Of a stretch of 64,000 nucleotides of DNA, positions 1-9,952 are shown piece by piece (the first letter of the stretch is position 1; every line of letters begins with the position of its first letter). The stretch covers positions 7,936,001 to 8,000,000 of the forward strand of contig NW_025408667.1 in NCBI RefSeq assembly GCF_020360975.1. Direction: 5' to 3'. The position numbers and the translations under genes are program-made. Under the pieces are notes generated by a model. That model was not told the origin of the DNA, did no database searches, and worked only from the letters and a program-made list of their open reading frames with translations. This DNA comes from Hirsutella rhossiliensis (lineage: Eukaryota > Ascomycota > Sordariomycetes > Hypocreales > Ophiocordycipitaceae).

Positions 1-1
1 C

Positions 2-43
2 TGCTATCGCTGTGGTCGGACGGATCATCTTATCGTGGACTGC
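2..43 (+). other. gag CCHC zinc knuckle of the gypsy relic
   Basis: The translation from base 2 reads C-x2-C-x4-H-x4-C (CYRCGRTDHLIVDC), the nucleic-acid-binding knuckle at the end of retroelement Gag. It places the left window edge inside gag. Confidence 0.85.
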
Positions 44-248
44 CCAGCCCAGGTGGTCTTTCCTGGCGAAGGGAAGCAACAGCGACCTAAAGCTGCGCGC
101 ATGAAGAAGCCCGATGCCGCAGATGATTCGGAATCAACCGCAGCATCCAGTGAGGACGAGTCGGCGGAAAAGACTAGCCCCGGGGCGAAAGCGGGCGCCG
201 GGGCCTGCAAAGGCAGACATCCGGGACTGGGAAGCGTTCAAGCCACGA

Positions 249-480
249 ATGAATAGTCGGACTGTATTAGTCAACGCGCGGGTAAACCGAGGCTATCGAA
301 TACGCGCCCTTGTCGACTGTGGATGTGACTGCTATGCCGTGATCGACGAAGCCCTTGTTCGGAAGCTGCGGATACCCTTCGTCGACTCGAAACCACGAGA
401 AATTGGGGATTCTCAGAGTCAGCGAAGAGTGTCATATCCCCAGGGTCGTGGCTGTTGTGGTCGAGACAGCTGGATTTGAC
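249..480 (+). pseudogene. retropepsin-like protease segment of the gypsy relic
   Basis: The reading VNARVNRGYRIRALVDCGCD resembles the flap-preceding strand and active site of gypsy aspartic proteases. The usual D-S/T-G triad is here D-C-G, so the catalytic turn is altered. The frame then shifts into the one that carries the post-protease segment ending in RPWMERNHVVYD. Confidence 0.7.
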
Positions 481-959
481 GAACGTGTCTTTGCATACGT
501 GATCCCAAGCCTGGGCCAGGACATGTTCCTCGGCCGGCCTTGGATGGAGAGAAATCACGTCGTGTACGATGCTGCCAAGCAGCGAATGTACCATGGGAGG
601 GCAGGTGTGACGATACGCCTCATTGGGCAGGAAGAGCCCGCCAAGATACGCGCGATTCGAAGCGCAAGACTCGTGTCGGCAGCCGTATTCACGGCGGAGT
701 GTCGACGCGCAAAGAGACGCAAGAAGTGCAACGCGATCTCGATTCATGCAATCAGTTTGTCGGATATAGAGAGGCGCTTCAGCCGAAGCCGCCAGTCGAT
801 CCGAGCGAGAAGGTCCCGGCAGAAGTGCTGAAAGAATTCCGCGACCTATTCTCACCAGGAGAGGCAATGAAGCTGCCGCCACATCGACCGGGTGTGGATC
901 ATGAAGTCAACCTGCAGCCTGACAAGAACGGCAACGAGCCACCCTTCCGTGGGGCCCAC

Positions 960-1640
960 TCTACAACATGTCACGAGAAGAGCTGTTGGTCTTGCGAAAG
1001 ACCCTGAAAGACCTGCTGGACAGAGGATTCATCCGAGCGAGTAGCTCAGCGGCTGCCGCGCCGGTGCTGTTCGTGCGGAAGCCGAATGGAGGGCTGCGAT
1101 TTTGTTGCGACTACCGAGCGCTGAATGCAATCACCAAGCGCGACCGATACCCACTGCCCCTCATCGCGGAGACCCTGCAGAATCTGGCCAAGGCTAAGTG
1201 GTTCACCAAGTTGGACGTGGTGGCCGCTTTCCATAAGATCCGCATGGCTCCGGGACATGAGGAAAGACTGCATTTCGCACGAGGTTTGGGCTCTACGAGT
1301 GGCTCGTGTGCCCTTTCGGCCTGAGCGGCGCCCGGCATCATTCAACGATACATGAACAGTGTATTGCGCGAATGGCTGGACGACTTTGTCACAGCGTACC
1401 TGGATGATGTACTGATCTACTCGAGCGGTTCGAAGGCGGATCATGAGGCTAAGGTGCGACGAGTTCTCCAAGCACTCGCCGACGCTGGGCTGCACCTAGA
1501 CCCAGCGAAGTGCGAGTTTTCGGTACAAGAGGTCAAATACCTTGGGTTCATCGTCAACGCAGGAAAGGAATCGCCTGCGACCCCGAAAAGCAGCGCGCCA
1601 TCCGCGAATGGGAGGCCCCGACCACGGTGAAGGGTGTCAG
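960..1640 (+). pseudogene. reverse transcriptase domain of the gypsy relic
   Basis: RT blocks are clear: [20 protein letters not shown] and [20 protein letters not shown] (1024-1160), [14 protein letters not shown] (1204-1250), then after a frameshift near 1320 the catalytic YLDDVLIYSS (about 1400-1430) and KCEFSVQEVKYLGFIV (about 1505-1555). The two YLDD aspartates are present, but the domain is broken by at least two frameshifts. Confidence 0.93.
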
Positions 1641-1799
1641 AAGCTTTCTGGGCTTCGCCAACTATTACCGGATCTTCATCCCCGACTATGCCAAGATCAC
1701 GCAGTCTCTGGATGCCCTGCTTAGAAAGGAACTGCCTTTCATTGGGGACGAGCGGAGAACGAGGCGTTTCAGGAGCTGAAGCGACGATTTTGCGAGTCA

Positions 1800-2190
1800 C
1801 CGGTGCTCAAGCAGTGGGACCCGAGCCTCCCGACCTTTTTGGAGACGGATTGCTCAGGCTACGCATTGGGAGGCGTCCTGTCGCAGGAAGGCCCAGATGG
1901 ACGTCGACACGCATGCGCCTTCTTCTCGAAGCGACTTTCGCCAGCGGAGTACAACTATCCCATTCACGACAAGGAGATGCTTGCCATCATGAGATGTCTC
2001 GACAACTGGAACGCCGAACTTAGGAGCTGCGGCCCATTTACAATCCTTACCGATCACCGCAACCTGGGTATTTCATGACACGCCAGAAGCTCACGGAACG
2101 GCAGAGCCGTTGGGCAGCCGAATTGTCCCAGTTCGACTTCAAGCTCGAGTATCGACCGGGAAGCGAGGCTGTCGTGCCTGATGCGTTGTC
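1800..2190 (+). pseudogene. RNase H domain of the gypsy relic
   Basis: Gypsy RNase HI motifs read as LPTFLETDCSGYALGGVLSQ (first catalytic Asp), FFSKRLSPAEYNYPIHDKEM (Glu region) and TILTDHRNL (Asp region). After a frameshift near 2070 comes FDFKLEYRPGSEAVVPDALS, the standard end of the domain. Confidence 0.92.
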
Positions 2191-2589
2191 CCGCCGTGAA
2201 CAAGACAAGCCACAGGGCATCGACGACGAGCGGGAACAAGGAAGAATGATACAGTTGATACCGGATAGTGCCATTCCATCATCGACAAGAGCATGTATCA
2301 ACGCGATGAGTTCTGACTGTTCAGAGGCATCCACCCTGCCGAAGATGAAGGTCTTCGAGGTAGCGGACCTGCAGCAACTCTGGGACGAAACGGTGGCGAA
2401 GGACTCGATATTCCGGGCAGCCTATAAGGCAGTCCGCGATCGCGAGCGTGCCTTCCCGCCCTCGCTGGGCCTGAAGATCCAGATTTCAGAATGTGCGATC
2501 GACGCAGGCAAAGGCTGACATTCAGAGACCGTATTTGGGTGCCGGGTGGATCCGGAGAGGAGGGTAACCAGGAGGAAGCTGAGAAAGAC

Positions 2590-3240
2590 CAGTTGAGAAC
2601 CCGCATTGTGCAGCAGTCGCATGACTCTGTTGCGACCGGTCATCCCGGCAGGAAGGTACGCTGGCTATTGTGGCTCGGCGATTCTACTGGCCTGGGCAGT
2701 CCCAGCTGGTTCGCCGGTACGTAGCCAATTGCGACACCTGCGGCAGAGCACACATCTGGCGCCAGTCGAAAGGGATTTCTCAAGCCTCTGCCGATTCCAG
2801 ATCGACCCCGAAGCCATTTGTCCATGGACTTCATCACAGATCTGCCGCCTACTGGACCGAGCAAGGCAAGGTACCTGTGGGTGATTGTGGACAGACTGAC
2901 AAAGGCTGTGACCCTCGAGGTGATGGACAACATGGAAGCTGAGCCGTGTGCAAACCGTTTTCTCCAGTGTCATTACCGATTTCACGGAATGCCACGGTCC
3001 ATCGTCAGCGACCGCGGGAGCAACTGGCTAAGTAGGTTCTGGAAGAGGTTCTGCCGTCTTGCAGGTGTCACGCAGAAATTGAGCACGGCCTATCATCCTC
3101 AGACGGACGGAGGGCCAGAGAGAATGAACCAGGAGATCGAGGCCTACCTGAGAGCCTACGTGTCGTACGTGCAGGACGACTGGGAGAACTGCTCCCTGCC
3201 GCGCAGCTGGCACTCAACAATCGTGAATCCGCAGCGACCA
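2590..3240 (+). pseudogene. integrase domain of the gypsy relic
   Basis: The zinc-binding HHCC region is split by frameshifts (RFYWPGQSQLVRRYVANCDT, about 2675-2735). The catalytic core from about 2818 keeps the DDE residues: D in SMDFITDLPP, D in IVSDRGSNW and E in HPQTDGGPERMNQE. The core reads through without stops to about 3190, then shifts frame again. Confidence 0.92.
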
Positions 3241-3639
3241 AGATCAGCCCCTTTTCGCTGAGCATGTGAAAGCAGAGCTGATAGCCTACTCAGTCGCCTG
3301 CAGGAGGTCAATGAGTACATGCAAGCAGTGATGGCCTCCTCACAGCAACAACAAGAAGAGGCTGCCAACGCAAAGCGACAGCCTGCGGAGCGATTTGAAG
3401 TTGGTGACAAGGTGTGGCTCTCGATGGCAAACTACAGATCGCCACGACCGTGCAAGAAGCTCGACTGGCTGCATCACAAGTACACAGTCACGAAGGTAAT
3501 TAGTTCGCACGTTGTTGAGCTCGATGTTCGTGGCTCAATTTACCCGCGATTTCATGTTGACCTTTGCGGCGGGCGCATCAAGATCCGGCTCCTGGCCAAA
3601 GGTAGATGACGCACAGCCACCACCGGTACAAGATGAGTC

Positions 3640-3825
3640 CGGCACGGATCTGTGGGATGTCGACGAGATCCTCTGCGCGAGATGGAAGAAGCGCGGACGA
3701 GGAATTCAGGCAAGCACTAGTGCGATGGACGGGCTACGCAGAGCCGACTTGGGAGCCAGTTGAGTGGTTGCAAGGAACAATTGCGATGAAGGCATTCGAG
3801 GACAAGTACGGGCCAATCAAGACCA
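3640..3825 (+). pseudogene. chromodomain at the integrase C-terminus
   Basis: WDVDEILCARWKKRGRG in one frame continues as ALVRWTGYAEPTWEPVEWL and AFEDKYG in the next. This has the aromatic and W-E-P-x pattern of chromodomains fused to chromoviral integrases, which target insertion to heterochromatin. One frameshift splits it near 3700. Confidence 0.88.
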
Positions 3826-3892
3826 ATGATGGCCCTAGGGAGAGTACGAGACGCTGGCAGGAACGCAAGAACCCGCAGACGCCGACCTGGTC

Positions 3893-3910
3893 GGAGGGGA
3901 CAAGGGGTAA
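3893..3910 (+). other. polypurine tract of the gypsy relic
   Basis: The purine-rich run GGAGGGGACAAGGGGTAA directly precedes the LTR start TGTCACGGG. This is where plus-strand priming is expected. Confidence 0.7.
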
Positions 3911-4145
3911 TGTCACGGGCTGTGCCCGGCTGGTGAACCCGGTTGTACCGGGTCCGGTGGGTCGTGCTCCGGTGGCAACACCGGCCCGCTCCGCGGACCC
4001 AGAAGCTGCGAGAACATTCCGAGAAGGGCAATATAAGCTCGCACTCGAGGCTACGCCTCGAGTTCAGCTTCTTTTCCTCCTTAGCTCTAGATAGACAACA
4101 CCTAGGCACCTGCTTGTTGAATAAACTCCGGGCCAGCCTTTCACA
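3911..4145 (+). repeat. 3' LTR of the gypsy relic
   Basis: About 235 bp starting TGTCACGGGC and ending CCTTTCACA, i.e. TGT..ACA ends as expected for an LTR, directly after the polypurine tract. A TATAAG box near 4030 and an AATAAA signal near 4121 fit U3/R. The partner LTR is outside the window, so the right end is inferred from the terminal motif only. Confidence 0.65.
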
Positions 4146-4279
4146 ATATCTTAGGGGCTATACCTCAGTCTGGAGTCTAGTGTATATAAAAATATTTTCA
4201 CAAGCCATCCTGTTCAGTCGACTCAGTGCCCGTTCGTATATACCGCTCCACGCCCTTCCCCCGGCCTCGACATCCTTCA

Positions 4280-6005
4280 TTACGCCCGCGTCATGTTTAG
4301 CGCCGTCGATTTCCATGCCTCCCACACCGGATCGTGCCAGTTGAGCCCCGAGTAGTCCTCGCTCGGCGGCCGGTACACGGCCAGCTCCTCGAGCTTGAGC
4401 AGCCGGTTCCGCCACGCGTCCGCCGCTGCCTTCTCCAGCTTGGGCCAGCTGTCGGCGCCGCTCTCGCTCGTCGGCTTGGCAGCGTATGCGTACTGCGCCG
4501 GCGAGTCGTCGAGCTTCTTGCCGGCTTCGACGTCTTCTTCTAGCGTGAGCGCCATGCGCCGCATCCAGTCCGGGGTGCTCATCAGGCTGAGATCTCGCTT
4601 TGGGTCAGCCTGGTTCATAACTAGGGTGTTAGCATCGTCCGTCTCGAGAATGTACGTGTAGAAGCACTAAGTTCGTTTCACGTCGCTAGCAAAGACTCAC
4701 CTTGCACAGCTCCCTTTCTCCAGTCGCCCTCGCACACATTACGCGCCACTCCCTCGCCGTCATGGCAAACGCGCGTTCCCGCCGCCTGTTCAGATCCTCG
4801 CGGCCCTCCTTGGTCTGCGGCTCTTCGTCCCAGTGGCGCGGGAGCTTTGCGTCTCGCACCCAGTGGCCCAGGTCCATCCGCTTCCACCACTGGGTACAGT
4901 CCCCGTCGCGGCAAAACGAGCCGAGGTCATGCTGGCTCACCCAGGCGCGGAATGTCTTTTCACACCAGTCCGCCTGCGTGGCCACCCGCTCACAGTGGGT
5001 GGCGAGTCCTTTGGCGCTCGAGGGATGGCATTTCCGCATGTATTCGTCGGCGGGCCGTCGAGTCTGTCAAGTCTCAGCACTTGTTGCATGAGAGTGTGTT
5101 GTCGAAGACCAATGACGCGAATTTCACTTACCCTTGTTTCAGAACTCTTAGCCGTGCAGCACATTGAAGGGTACTCTGTCGACGTACATTCCTTTTCCTA
5201 TACGCTTCAATGTCAAGTTTCTTTGTTTTTCGGGCATCAGCCTAGGGCCATACCACTTACATTTTGGCAGCCCTGCATACAGTGTAACCGGTAAGTCATG
5301 CCCCGTCCGGGTCACCCAAGGTCTCTAACGTGAGAGACTCACCTCATCCTCGCGCTGAAGCAAGTGGCAATAATCCCTCTGCATCCAGAAGCTGCATGTG
5401 AAATGTTCAAGGGCAGAGCACTCCAACTCCGAGGCGCCTGGATCGCCCGGCGAGGACCCCGGCGCACACTGTTTCATGTAGGCAAAGTGCTCAGACTTGT
5501 TCTTTGCCAGTGTCAGTACGAAGCACTCGGGGGCACTGTTGCCTCTTCATCTGGTGTAATGGATGATTGGCGTACCAGGGGCGTGGGGTCTCGTTGTCTG
5601 CAACACTCTGCCGGATCCAGGTCACTGTGGTCTTTTTCACATATTTCTCTCTGCGCGGGATGTTATTGAACGTGGCCTGAAGGACAGAGCCGTGAATATG
5701 TACTCACGCGTCGGCAGCCCTGCGTCCGGCCGTAAGCTTCATGTACGACTTTGACGATGTTGCAGTTGTGAGATTTTGAAAGCAAAGTCATCTGGGTCAT
5801 GCAATGGGAGAGTGTATCTTACCGCCAGTTCCCAATTTCGAACCTCGCAGATCTCTTTGGTCATGCCCACCAGGCAGATAAACTGTTGGAGCTGGGGGCA
5901 GGTGAGGTCGGGAAGTGCGTCTTTGGCTGCGGCTCGGTGTACCAAGAGGAGCACGTGTCCGGCAGAAGCGGCCAGCGCGACGAAGCCGCCACCGTTGATA
6001 TACAT
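4280..6005 (-). CDS. cysteine-rich hypothetical protein, eight-exon model
   Basis: I do not recognise the family. Exons that join in frame are 6005-5823, 5748-5708, 5650-5576, 5535-5343, 5272-5261, 5173-5132, 5063-4701 and 4609-4280, giving about 412 residues. Donors are GTAAG, GTGAGT, GTACGC, GTGAGT, GTAAGT, GTAAGT and GTGAGT; branch-like GCTAACACC lies in the last intron. The start MYINGG is followed by a hydrophobic stretch (about residues 8-22), a possible signal peptide. The protein is rich in cysteines spaced in repeats: two blocks containing YMKQCAPG and YMRKCHPS are each followed by further Cys pairs, which suggests an internally duplicated Cys module. The C-terminal part is charged and Trp-rich (CTQWWKRMD, HDPVWEAWK). 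Weak points are the 12-nt exon 5, the 40-bp third intron and the non-CAG acceptor of exon 6. It lies next to the gypsy LTR but reads toward it, and looks like an intact host gene. Confidence 0.6.
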
Positions 6006-7226
6006 GGTCGGTCGCGTCGCCAGTAGCAATGGGGAAGACGTATGAAGAGCAATTGATGAACTGAGGGCACAAGCCAACGAGAAACGAGTTTCAGAGGACG
6101 CGTTTAAATTCCAGTCTTTAACTTCTTCGTATACTCCGCCGAGTCTTTTCAATGTCATCCACCGTCGGGCCTATTCCTGTGGTCACGGTAGCATGGCTTC
6201 CCCAGTCGGACCCCAGATCCATATCAAGTAAAATCGCGGGGTTCGATGACTTTGCCCGTTGAACAGCCGGGGAAAATGCCTCGAAACGGCAACCAATCCT
6301 GCCCCTTTTCTCCTGAGCTGTGAATTTTGTAGCCTTGTCGAAGGGCCCGAACCAATGTCCTGAACCCTGCCCCATGTTGACGGCATGGGTGGCCATGGAC
6401 GCTACGCTGGGCTTGCGACGGGTATCTTGCTGATTGGCCGGGCTTGCCCACGAGTGGATGTTTTATTGGTTTGGATGGCCGGGTTGAGGGGATTGCCCCT
6501 TGCCCATTTGAAAGAGAAATGGCAAACCGAAGGCTGTCATTTGCCGAGCATATCAACTCTCGTGTTATAGCGGCTAGTCCCGCCCCAGTTTCTCCCAAGT
6601 TATGCTACAATTGGTTCGTTAACTGATACTTGACAACATATCGAGTTAACATCTCGAGATGCGACTGGCTCTCGACGACTCACCACCAATAATTGTATAA
6701 AACGGAAACAGACTGGACCAAGAAAAGAGTTCCGGCGACGCAGCGAGGCGATGGTCAAGGTCACGCGGGCGTTGCCCTTTTGTGTCCCTTTCGGCAACTG
6801 CCGCGCCGCTAACCAAACGCGCGCAGCGTCGTACTCGACCCTGTGGAGGATGCCAAGCTTGTTCGTATTAGGGCGGCTGCTAAGGCTTGACCACGGATCA
6901 AGGTCGTCAGAACTATGGTCTGGGCTGCCACAGCTTTTGCGCGGCCGGGGCACCGTCGGCCGTCAATGGTCGCGGCCATGAGTCATGTAAGGCAATAGGG
7001 TGAAAGTATAGTGCGTGGTCAGTCTCGCCACCAGATCCAACAAATAGCAGCTCAAAGACCTGGTCATGATGGCCGACTAGATACATACGGTTCCCTGAAT
7101 AGAAGCCGTGATATGTGCATCTATGAGGCAGCTTGGTCGAACCTCTTATGGTCTGGAACACACCGTTGCACCTATCGGGAATGGTGGCACCCCGGAACGC
7201 CTGCGCCCCTCTGCTGCTCAGCGCCG
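6006..7226. other. intergenic region, no supported gene
   Basis: Short overlapping frames on both strands have no recognisable domain and no consistent splice structure. The segment presumably holds the upstream region of the cysteine-rich gene and of whatever begins near 7227. I see no repeat or RNA gene here. Confidence 0.5.
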
Positions 7227-7233
7227 TATAAAG
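7227..7233 (+). promoter_or_regulatory. TATA box-like element
   Basis: TATAAAGG lies about 35 bp before a pyrimidine-rich stretch (CCCCTCCTG.., TTTCCTCCCTTTTC) typical of fungal transcription starts. It is the only sign that a gene starts here. Confidence 0.4.
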
Positions 7234-7264
7234 GAGCCGGCCCCTATCCCCCTCCTGTTGACTC

Positions 7265-7823
7265 ATGATCCAGACTTGTTTCCTCCCTTTTCTCTTCTCT
7301 CCAGCTGCCCCGTTGCAACCGTGTGGCGGCATCATCCCCCTCCCCAATCTTCAAAGCCGACCGCTGCTATAGCCAGCCTCGCCTCGTCAAGCGATGGAGC
7401 CGCCCCCCCCCAACTCAGCGACCCGACGTCAAACCAACTACGCGCACGACCGACGGCGTTGATTCCCTTTCTATCCAACAAAGAGCCCACCGCTACCCTC
7501 GATCCCGAATCATCGTTGAGCCTCTGCCTTGGACCAAGTTGCACCTCCAGTTACTACAGCGTACCTTTTCTGGTCCTTACCCCGCACCGCATGCAGTCAT
7601 AGACCTTTACGATTCCGACTCCAAGGATCGCCGGCGATATTTTGCAGTTTCTTTCAAACGCCATCTGCTCTGCCACCAAGAGTATGCAATACTGTCAGCT
7701 CTCACCAACGCCTCCATGGCATATAGGGTCTACTACCAGGTCATCTGTTGGAGTGTCGCTTCACTTTTGCCTGCACAGCCTAGTGGTTTCCTCACAAATA
7801 CGATCAATTATAAGCGGGTCTAG
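7265..7823 (+). pseudogene. possible 5' end of a gene truncated at an AT-rich patch
   Basis: Downstream of the TATA-like box are several overlapping frames that are Pro/Ser/Arg-rich. One starts at 7395 (MEPPPPNSATRRQTNYARD), and a longer frame (7323-7823) contains VIDLYDSDSKDRRRYFAVSF. No frame is convincingly coding alone, and splicing could join them. All end where the AT-rich patch begins at about 7825. This could be a gene cut by a repeat, or simply a leader and non-coding sequence. I cannot name a product. Confidence 0.2.
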
Positions 7824-7825
7824 TA

Positions 7826-8340
7826 TTATTATTCCCGGGAGGGAAGTTAATATTACGTAGCAATAGGTAGAAGCCATACCTATTAGCAGTATATACTGCA
7901 ATTGAATTTATAATAGTAACTAGGAGACTAGATATAGACTAGTGGTATATAACACCAACAGAACAGGGTATATAATACAGTACTAACCTCACGCAGCCTC
8001 TCATCAATAGACTAGGCGTCGCTACTAAGAGTAGGACGCTAAATACTTAAGGGAATTGGCCTTTAAGCAGGCCTGTTGATAGCAGAAATGGAGGATCTGT
8101 AAGTAGTTTAGTGTTGCGGTCCTCCGCTGGGAATAAAATAGCGTTTATTAGCTCCCATTTGCAGGGGGGCTTATTACCCAGTCAACAGTGTGGCGTTCCG
8201 AGAGCACACAGAAATACAGACGGAGAGTTACTAGGGCTCGCTTTCTTCTAGTCCTAACCTCTGTTGGTATTAATAGCATCCAAGAGCACTTTGATAGCCA
8301 TTTACGAGTCCTCTAGACGCATAAAAACACCCCCAACCTG
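7826..8340. repeat. AT-rich, partly RIP-like patch
   Basis: Composition shifts abruptly at about 7825 to TA-rich sequence with reduced CpA/TpG in its first 150 bp, then recovers. It looks like an old repeat fragment. I could not match it to any other repeat in the window or read a coding domain from it. Confidence 0.4.
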
Positions 8341-8403
8341 CGTAGGTAGCTAATTGACTTTAGTGGCTTGAAACCCTATCGGCCCCGGCTTTGGATAGCA
8401 CTA

Positions 8404-9952
8404 TCAAGGGTCCATAGACATGGGATACTTCCAGTAGCCACTGGCAGCTATCTTGGCCACCGTGACTGCAGTCAGCCAATTCTTGTCAAACTTCCATTCT
8501 CTCCTGTTCTTCAACGTCGATCTCCGTTTGACGTCGGCCAGTTCGCTACTCGCAGGGAACGTAAACAAGGGAGCCAGGGTCTGTGGGCCCCGCGCTGATT
8601 CTACCGTAGGTGCCTGATCCCATACCTTGAAGTCAGCCGCTGGGATTTCCTTCTTTGTGGACCATGCTTGATAGACCTCATCCGCCGAAGTCTGCACAGC
8701 CGTAGAGACGCGAACGAGGTTGTCGTGGTTGATCTTGTCCAAAAGGCGCTTGTCGCCAAAGACTGTCCACTTTTGACCTTCTTGGCTCTGCACATCGATT
8801 CCGAGGGCGCAATCCTCGTCGTGCATGTACTATACCAAGTTTTAGCTTATGCCAGCTGGACCCCAGAGTAAAGAATATTTGATACCTTGGCACAGAGGTC
8901 TCTCGCGTGAGCCAAGCCATGCAATGGGCGTCGTGGAGTTCGCAGATGACCAGCAGAAAAGCAGTCTTCCAGGAAATGGTCGGCGAATGCATTCAAGGCA
9001 TAGGCTCGAAGCAAGTCCCCGGTTGTCGCAGCGTGTTTGATGGCAGCTGCATGGCCAACATTATACACTGTCCGGGCGTCTTCTCCAAAATGATCCCAGT
9101 TGATTGCTGCAAGAGCTAAATATCCGGGGAAGCCCGGCCTTCGGTCCTTGGTCTTGAAGTCCAGTTTAACCGGATCCCAGAACCCGGCGTTCGCATATGC
9201 CTCTGATGGATCTTTGCCCTGGCTGACGGCAGCATTGACGGCGTCGACCTCCGTTTGCAAAAAGTCGAGCAGCGCCCCGGCATCCTGTGGCTGGTCGTGA
9301 GGATTGTTTGCAAGTGTATCAAATGCAGCAATGAAGCGATTGCAACGGTCTGAATCACTGTTCCCGTCGCTGATGGGCTTGTCGGTGCCATAGAAGTCCC
9401 CGGCCAGGGCGCAGATTTGGCCATAGGTCAAAGAGAGCTTACCAAATAGCGACAGGAGAGGAACGGAACCAGCATGAGGCTTTTCCCCGCTTTCAAGCGT
9501 GAGAGTGATCTGGTCTCCCAGCAGTCGATGCTCATCGTATTCAAATCCTGTATTTATTCGAAGAAGTCGTTAGCATGTCGCTGCCCCGGAAACCTCACGA
9601 AAGCCTGGGCGAAAGGGTCATTGGGAGTATCGCTACCTAAGGGTTGTCGCTCTCGGGTCTCTCCCGGGTCGACACTAAGTTGCTCGGCCGGTTTGACGCG
9701 TCGAAATGGGGAGATGAACATTGTGCCACACGGGCCAGATTTTGCCCACAATTCATTTGCTTTCTTATCGTTGACAAGAGTAACTGGTTTTCCTTCAAAA
9801 ATGGGACTTTGCGGTGAGTCAGTAACCATCCGGCATAATTTGCAGAGAAAATGGTTCCATACGATTCCATGGTCGTCGAATCCATCGTGATTTAGATCAA
9901 AGATCGGTATAAGAGGGGCTTGACCCAACAAAATTTCGAAACGAGGAGAGAT
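8404..9952 (-). CDS. putative zinc-dependent phospholipase C/P1-nuclease-like protein (5' end unresolved)
   Basis: Three exons join in frame: about 9952-9599, 9530-8886 and 8829-8404, about 474 residues without the start. The last intron (8830-8885, 56 bp) is GTATCA..ATAG and joins DLCAK to YMHDEDCALG. The preceding intron (9531-9598) is GTGAGG..GAG with branch GCTAACGAC. The middle exon has the His/Asp-rich helical pattern INWDHFGEDA, NVGHAAAIKHA and NAFADHFLEDCFSAGHLRTP, like the H..H..D/E metal ligands of the zinc phospholipase C/S1-P1 nuclease fold. The N-terminal exon has DLNHDGFDDHG, reminiscent of an FG-GAP/EF-hand-like Asp loop. A methionine start was not found in the first exon, so at least one upstream exon is missing; an in-frame stop lies just before 9952. 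The family call is by motif only and could be wrong, but that the gene is real is well supported by splicing and frame length. Confidence 0.55.

Larger units (their letters stand above)
1..4145 (+). pseudogene. Ty3/gypsy chromodomain retrotransposon relic (5' truncated by window edge)
   Basis: This is a degenerate gag-pol of a chromovirus-type Ty3/gypsy element, running from the gag zinc knuckle to the 3' LTR. Domains appear in the expected order: CCHC knuckle (2-43), retropepsin (about 250-480), reverse transcriptase (about 960-1640), RNase H (about 1800-2080), integrase (about 2590-3240) and a C-terminal chromodomain (about 3640-3820). The frame changes many times, for example near 1320, 1620, 1780, 2070, 2515, 2720 and 3240, so no functional polyprotein can be made. 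Unlike the elements beyond 13.8 kb it is GC-rich and keeps CpA and TpG, so it decayed by small indels and not by RIP. The order PR-RT-RH-IN followed by a chromodomain is diagnostic of chromoviruses. The 5' LTR and most of gag lie outside the window. Confidence 0.93.

Noticed and set aside
271..882. 203-residue minus-strand frame
   Set aside because: Antisense shadow of the gypsy protease region.
6224..6598. 124-residue minus-strand frame
   Set aside because: No recognisable domain, overlaps another frame of similar length, and no splice context. Probably chance in GC-rich DNA.
6913..7347. 144-residue minus-strand frame
   Set aside because: Overlaps the TATA-like box and pyrimidine-rich leader on the plus strand; composition not protein-like and no motifs.
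9474..9890. 138-residue plus-strand frame
   Set aside because: Shadow of the spliced minus-strand metalloprotein gene, which has motifs and consistent splice sites.
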